64,000 bases of DNA from Nymphaea colorata (Eukaryota > Streptophyta > Magnoliopsida > Nymphaeales > Nymphaeaceae). Positions 55,337 to 64,000 of the stretch are shown one piece after another (position 1 is the stretch's first letter; each line of letters begins with the position of its first letter). Where the stretch lies: assembly GCF_008831285.2 (NCBI RefSeq), contig NC_045139.1:21868412-21932411 (forward strand), in the 5' to 3' direction. The position numbers and the translations under genes are program-made. The notes under the pieces were generated by a model. The model was not told where the DNA came from, ran no database searches, and saw only the letters and a list, made by a program, of their open reading frames with translations.

Positions 55337-58300
55337 GTAATCACCCTAAATTTTTCAAAATCAATGTTCAGTATTTTTTCAATCATTTTATAGTAAATTT
55401 AAAATAAATTTCAAATATTTTTGTCTCAAATGTTTCAATTTCCCCTAATGTCGATCAATTTTGATCATTAGGCAAATTCAAGACTCATTTGGATCTTATT
55501 TTGGACTTTGAACCCAAACTTAGTGTGAAAACCCAAAATTTTCACATGTCTAAATGACCAATTTACTCTTCACCAAGAGATTTTCAAATTGGTTTTCGAA
55601 AAACCGAATTTCAAGATCAAAGGTCATTATTGAATGACACAAGCACAATTTTGTTTCAGCATTGATATACCTAGATTAGGATCACCTAGGTTGCCACTGC
55701 TATAAAATGACCATTTTGTACTTGCATCCTATCAGCCCGACCTAGAAAGTAAGAATTTTCACTAGAACGCTGAGAATTGTCTATCGTTTAAGTAATTAGG
55801 TCATTTCTTAGCTTTACAAGGCCTCAAGAGTTATTAGAGTTATCTTACTGTGGTTTCTCAACTCAAAACCAGCTCACTCTAACCTAATCAGCTCACTAAG
55901 ACCATGCACCTGCCAATTTTGAAGCACCAAAGCTATGTCAAGCCAAACTGAGCTAAACATAAGCTCTTCTCAATACACAGAGAGTATATTTTCTTCAGTT
56001 ACTTTCAGTTCTAGAATCCAGTTTTGAGTTCTAAAGCTTTGTCCTAAAACCAGAGTGACATTGTCTCACCAGCTCTAGCAGGTTCGAGCTGAAATTCTAT
56101 TAACCAAAAGTCCCAGACCTTGTCAGCTCCTGAGCTAGGACCATACTTTTTGGTGTCTAATATGAGTATTTCAAACTTTGATTTTAATTCATTCATCCAT
56201 ATTTGAACTCAATTTTAATTTTACAAATTTAGTAATGTTGGTCTAGTTTTGAGCATCTAGTTACAATATGGTATAATCTTTAGAGCTGAATTTTAATCAA
56301 TCATAGAATCAATATCTCAATTTCTTCACATCGTTGCAATCAGCAATGTTTCAAGACAGTGTTTCCAGCTTCAGATTGGATGGACAGCCCAGATCAAAAC
56401 TTTCCATTTTGCACTTGTCCAGGCTTCAGAAAAGTGTCATTTTGACATCCATACAAATTAAATATTTTTTTAGTTTGGGAGGGCACGAACATTGTCATTT
56501 TTCCATCAAATTTCAAATGATGCTTTATTTTTACGTTGTGCACATCTCAATGTGGTCAGCCTGCCTACGCGACCTACTGATTTTGATTTTGATGTCAGAG
56601 TATTTGTGGTCTTTTGTCGCTATGTGCATAATATTCATAAAATCTAACTTAGGAGCTACATGAACCCAAATTAACATTTCATACATGTTAACATGAACCT
56701 AATAGGCTCAAGCACAAGCTCAGCCCAAATCAAGTTTTCACTAAATCAAGGTTCTTGAAAAGAGCAGCTAGGCTGACTCGAGTAAACTTGCGCCCAACCT
56801 AGGTCTGAACCCATTTACAAATTTGAACCCAACCCAGGTCCAGTACAAGTAATCAAGCCTAAACCCACCTAGCCCAAATTGAGTCTGGATCAAGTTCACG
56901 CAATTTTTAGATCTCAATTCCAGATCCAGATCTCATGTCCAATTTTCATGTCTGGATCTCATATCCAAATCTCATATTTGTGATTTGTCTTTATAAATCT
57001 GGATCCATTATTTTAAATTTCAAATCTTAGTACCACATCATGATCCAGATTTTCATATCATATCCAGATTCATCTTCTAGAATCTTCTTCAAATCTAGGC
57101 CAAGATCTAAGTCCCAGTATCAAACCTAGATGTGGCCTACATGTGAGCTTATTGCACATTCTATTCAATAATGCATCATGAATTTCTCAGTATGGTTAAT
57201 GTCAGATCATATGAAAGGGCATGAATCATGTGAAATTTTTTTGTGAAGCACTTCGTATGAGGTCGAAATGTACATCTTTCTCTAATATGTATGTTTTAAT
57301 CTATGTTCTATATTCATGCATCATTCGTTCTTCACGCTTAATGTCAATTCAAACCTTTTATCAAGAATCAAACGATACTTCTTCTATGCAAGCATTACTT
57401 TTTGTGGAATTGAATTTGAATAAAAAATGAAAGCACAATAAACATTTTTTTATTGAAAACATGTTTTACTATAAAGTTTTGCGCTTTCAAGAGGAGGAGA
57501 GGGACTAAAAGTTTAGTTACATCTCAATCTCCCTTTGGGGAGATTGACCCCCTCATCCACTGTCTGTCTCCCTCCCTCTACACCATAGAGCTGCCATAAA
57601 CTACAATAATTTGATAAAAAGTTCAAAATCGTACTTGGATTGGCTTGGCTCAATTCAATTTAAATATTTTAGAGCCTTTGGTCTAAATCTTGGTTTGGTT
57701 TGCATTAGCACTTAACCTAGACCCACCAGGCTTAGTGTAGAGGTCGAAGGAGTGGGCTTGGTCAGGTCTCCAAGTTTAGGTAATTGCTTTTTCCCCTCAT
57801 CTTTCTTTGTTGCAATTTGGTGTTGCTTTTCTTTTCTTTCTAGCTATTTTAGTTTTTCCTTTCGCTGTTTGCATGCTTAGCTTAGTTTATTTCTTGCTTA
57901 GCTCCTACATTTTACTTGTTTGCTTTAGTAATGCTATATTTTAGCTTATTTACTTTCCTACAATAGATTTAACTTAATGTCTTTAGGCTAATCAGGTTAG
58001 CTACGCCCCTCTGGTCCCTTCCTTTTTTTAATTTTATACTTTTGCTTAATTAGTTCTTTTAAATCATGCATATAGTATTTTCTTTTATTCTTCCACTAGC
58101 CTTGCATTGCACACATATTTCGACATGCACCTAAAGCACCTCTCACCCGCATGCACCCCTATCTAAAACTAGATTGGTCAGCCTAGTTGCATGCCTGTGG
58201 CATTAGCCCTAGCATGTGAACACCTAGACTCAGTCATGTTCTCACGCAGGGCCACTTGCAAAAACATAGTTGTTCAAATTATTTCAAACACCAACTTCTT

Positions 58301-60060
58301 CAAATGATTTCAAAAACGCTAGGTATTGTAGACTTGGAGTCTAACCCTACTTTTGTTCTCTAGGACCTCACTTAAATCAGTTTTAGAACCCACTACTCAA
58401 AACCCAAACCAGGCCAGATCTAGCTGATCCCTACGAAACCTGCACCTATTCAACATGAAATCTAGACTATAGACAACATGGTTGGTAAGTTTCAAGTTAG
58501 GAATGTCCCATAAACCGAGCCCCATCCAGCTAGGTTCAAACACTTATGCCTAGTTCCCTAGCCGACCTACCCTTAGTCTATTCAGATCTTTGATTTCAAT
58601 TGGATCTTCATCATGAACCTTATGGTGATGTAAACCATGATACTAAACCCATGTCTAGCACACTTGGATTTGGATGTCAAGTATTGGATTTTGGATCTCA
58701 GATTTTAGATTGTGAACATTGAGTATTAGATCCTAAACCGTAGGCCGATTCTCATAAGATTGGATCAAAAATCAAAGATTTCAAATCCTGATGACCACTA
58801 AACTCATACCTATCTTATCTGAATTTAGATCAAAGTACAGAATTTATTAGAATTTGGATCTTGAAATTTGAATTGTGAACTCTAGGTATCAATTCCAGAT
58901 TATAACATTTTGGATCTCTATGATAGCTCCCATTTCAAACTTAGAACAAGAATCACATGAAAATGAGAAGAATCAAATTAGAATCTCTTCAAATCATAAT
59001 TATAAGTTTTTGAATTTGGATCTAATTTATCCCAGGGATAGATATGGTACATGATATGTCATAAACCCCAATAACGACAAAACTCCAAGTCTACATGGCC
59101 TAGTTTTTACAAGCTCCATTTTAGATCTAGTCTGTCATTTTGCATAGATATATGATGATCCAGACATGAATAGACATCAAACAAATTTCTTCTTGTCCAT
59201 ATGTCCCTCTTTGAAATCCACTTAGAATTTAAAGACCTGCATGATTTCAAAATTAGGGCGTGTTTGCTTTCTTAGGTTTGGGATGACATTTAGACGTAGA
59301 AATTGAAACATTTAGTCCAGTCATTGCTCTAATGACCCCTAGTAAAGGAGCAGTGAATGTTCGTACCTCGTATTGATAGGTCAGGTCCCATCTCTTTGAT
59401 TCTCACTCATGGAAACACTTAGGACTTCCATTAAACTCAAAACCAACTTTAGTGCAAATGTAGAACTGTCTTATAATTCGAGTATAAGGCCTAGATTCAG
59501 ACCCAAATCCCCGTTCCAGATCCAAAATGAGCCTTAGGTCTAGTTCCAAAACCAAATCCCAGCTCTAGGTCTAAAGCAGAGACTTAGATCTAGATATGGA
59601 TACAAATCCTAGCTCTAAAGCCAAAATAGAGCCATAGACCTAAATCTGGATCCAAATACAAACTCTAGATTTAAAAATCCTATTTCAAGATCCAAATTAG
59701 AAATAAAATCGAATCTAGATTGGAACCCTTGATTCAGATCCGATTCTAGATTCAAATTCCATGTTTCTATCTTGATCCATATTCAAATGTAATCTTTAAA
59801 ACCAAATCCACAGTTCTAGGTCTAGTTAAAGATTTTGATTTAGATTCAGATTTGACCCTAGATTCTTATTCAGGTCCAAATCCATGTTCCAGTTCCATAT
59901 CCTGAATCTGCACTCATTTGCCAATCCAGATTCCTAATCTTCACATGTCTCGATGTTTGGATCTAGAACAAGATCCAAATGTCAGCCCCAAATCCAAACT
60001 ACACTCACCTCATTGTTCGAATCTAAAATATTTTTTTCATTTTTTTAAAGAAAGCTTAAT
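55337..60060. repeat. Long decayed repeat built of CAGATC/TCTAGATT words
   Basis: Non-coding. Starts TGTAATCACCCTAAATTTTT, which read on the minus strand resembles a gypsy LTR 3' end (AAATTTAGGGTGATTACA; compare TTTGGGGTGTTAACA at 24107). From about 56860 the words CCAGATC, TCTAGATT, GGATCTCA and AATCCAG recur at irregular spacing. At 59545-59660 a unit of about 50-55 bp (AAATCC, then AGCTCTA) is repeated two to three times. It looks like old LTR sequence or cryptically simple DNA. I found no second terminus. Confidence 0.4.
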
Positions 60061-62490
<2,430 letters not shown>

Positions 62491-62494
62491 AGTT

Positions 62495-62800
62495 CATATG
62501 CAAATCCGTTCCCAAGCGGAAGATCATCTGCACAGTGGATTATGATGACATCCAAAGAGGTGTATTCTTGATCACCGCAATGCCATCATATAGGCACCTG
62601 CCAGGACGTTCTCTTCATCCACCTCATTATGGAGCTCTTTGCTAGTGTGAACTCTTCGACAAATTATCTAGAAGGGATGCTATAGCAAGTGCAAGGCGAC
62701 CGGCCTCATCTAGACAATTGTCAGCATCATCGATGTGTGCCATTCCTTTGATGTCATGCACGAAGACCTCAAGCCAGATAAGTTCTCTTCATGCAAGTGA
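62495..62800 (+). pseudogene. Calcium-dependent protein kinase (CDPK) fragment
   Basis: The plus strand reads KSVPKRKIICTVDYDDIQR, where the first Lys is the ATP-binding lysine of the YACKS motif in CDPKs. It continues in broken frames through LFIHLIMEL, CELFDK, then IVSIIDVCHSFDVMHEDLKP. The catalytic loop HRDLKPEN is changed to HEDLKPDK, so Arg and the metal-binding Asn are lost. The DFG segment, the rest of the kinase and the EF hands are not recognisable downstream, apart from a weak trace near 63395. A stop and at least two frame changes confirm a pseudogene. It covers roughly kinase subdomains II to VIb, which in many CDPK genes lie in the first exon. Confidence 0.82.
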
Positions 62801-64000
62801 CTCTAGAGGAAAGGGAGAGATCTTTAGCATAATAAGCCCTAATTTTCCAAGCCGTTTCATTTATCCTAATAGAGAGGGGTGACAAATTTTCTATTACACC
62901 ATGGAAATGGATGGAGTCCAGCAAGAGCAAAGTGGTTGGATCCACTGCTAATATGCAGTGGCAATAGTTTCAACACCTAGTGTCTCCTTCCTTGTGTGAG
63001 AGGAGAATTTTTTCGGTGTCCTTTCTCTCACAACGTTGGAGGAGAAGGCATTTTCATAGGAAGATGAAGGGTCAAGCAGGTGAGTGAATATGATGAAAAT
63101 TTTCTTCTTCTAAAATGTATGAGCCGACCCATTTGTTGGGTCGACCTGCCACTGTAAGACAATTAACAGAAGCAATGGATCTAGAACCGTTCCTACTACT
63201 ATAATCTTTTGTAGTGGGTCCCTCTATGATTATAGGTGTATTAAGTCTCCTTCTAATCTCTGTCAAAGGAGTCCCAAAGAATTTGGTCCTTGTGGAATTT
63301 TTCAAAACTAAGGTGAGAGTACTGAATTGAAGAAGATTGATGCCTAGATCCACCAGAGGTGCTAGCCTGAGGAACGATGACAAAACAACCAGTCCTGGAG
63401 AGCATATGTGCAGTCCTCAACCATGGATGATTCACTTATAAGGAACGGGGTCAAGCCTCTGCAACACAAGCCTAACTTCTAAACCAGGATAATCCTAATC
63501 TCTGACACAAATCCCGAGCCACAGATTTGACATCCTATACCAAGGTCTCATAACCACTCCTAATCCAAACTAGAAACAGATCCAATGTCCTAAAGCTAGA
63601 TCCTCGATTCAGCACACTCCAAACCTTTAGAGACTCATCCACATATCATACAAGTTTGCTACACTCTTCTTTTGCACCCATGGTTTACACAAACGCCTGC
63701 ATCTACCACGTTCTCCAAAAAAACAGTTTGATAGATATCTGGATCATTGACTGTGTCATTAAAACCGACTGTAGGATATTGCAATCTCTATGTTCCAGAG
63801 GATGCATCTTGAGGCATTTCAAAAGGATTTTCATAAAACCATCGTTGTGCATTCAAATTTTGGAAATTCGTGGGCTTTAAACTTTTTTCTTTGAAATTAC
63901 ATCTTGTTTGATTGCATTTTTTAAAGAACCCTTGATAAAAGCACAATTTAACCATTGATCTAATGGTTGGACTTACCATTTTAAAAAAGAAAGGCGAGTT
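62801..64000. other. No gene recognised
   Basis: Moderate base composition, several short frames. Near 63395-63425 the plus strand reads AVLNH then W, reminiscent of the end of a CDPK kinase domain (VL-HPW), but too weak to claim. No repeat terminus seen. Confidence 0.35.

Noticed and set aside
63253-63435. CDPK C-terminal kinase trace
   Set aside because: Only a VL-H-W-like match in a shifting frame; not enough to support a feature.

Overview
This window is nuclear DNA of a seed plant, most likely a dicot or an early-diverging lineage. The signs are spliced exons with GT..AG borders, plant Ty1/copia and Ty3/gypsy elements (an Athila-type element and a chromodomain-bearing chromovirus), hAT and PIF/Harbinger DNA transposons, and relics of an NB-ARC resistance gene and a calcium-dependent protein kinase. 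The NB-ARC relic looks TIR-class, a class missing from grasses. No bacterial, organellar, rRNA, tRNA or CRISPR feature was seen. I could not identify the species.

The only host gene that looks functional is the 3' part of an HP30-type Tim17/22/23 protein with a C-terminal SAM domain (+ strand). Its exons lie at 7705-7831, 19106-19254, 19504-19566 and 19648-19675. The upstream exons were not found, so the first ~7.7 kb is probably intron or 5' flank filled with decayed transposons. The 11.27-kb intron 7832-19105 holds a copia element (8163-11707, LTRs ~95% alike, target duplication GTTTC), an old copia relic (12050-16985), and inside that relic a 3.2-kb GC-rich unclassified insertion (12598-15784, again flanked by GTTTC) made largely of two tandem-repeat arrays.

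Layout: 0.5-3.5 kb, decayed gypsy gag (- strand) hit by a 350-bp hAT MITE; 4.8-5.8 kb, decayed copia pol; 7.7-19.7 kb, HP30 exons and the TE-filled intron; 20.7-22.5 kb, old LTR relic; 24.1-33.5 kb, Athila-type element (+) whose LTR carries a 3.0-kb solo LTR (25420-28452) and whose reverse transcriptase is cut off at 33500; 33.5-45.6 kb, a PIF/Harbinger element (+) with a Myb/SANT-like ORF, a DDE transposase and an unusual third small ORF, split by a full chromovirus (- strand, 35768-41293); 46.1-46.5 kb, NB-ARC relic; 46.5-53.0 kb, a second Athila-type LTR in inverted orientation, split by a 3.3-kb hAT element (46695-49986); 53-64 kb, mostly decayed AT-rich repeat DNA with a copia gag fragment and a CDPK kinase fragment.

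The elements can be ordered by nesting. The chromovirus is younger than the PIF element it splits, the PIF junction cuts the Athila element, the hAT lies inside an Athila-type LTR, and the solo LTR lies inside the other Athila LTR. The chromovirus and the copia element have similar LTR divergence (about 4-5%), so they may belong to one burst. The most unusual items are the PIF-associated ORF (RNase H1 N-domain-like plus a C-terminal membrane helix), the chromovirus decayed only by transitions, the unclassified 3.2-kb insertion, and the hAT/MITE pair with shared termini.
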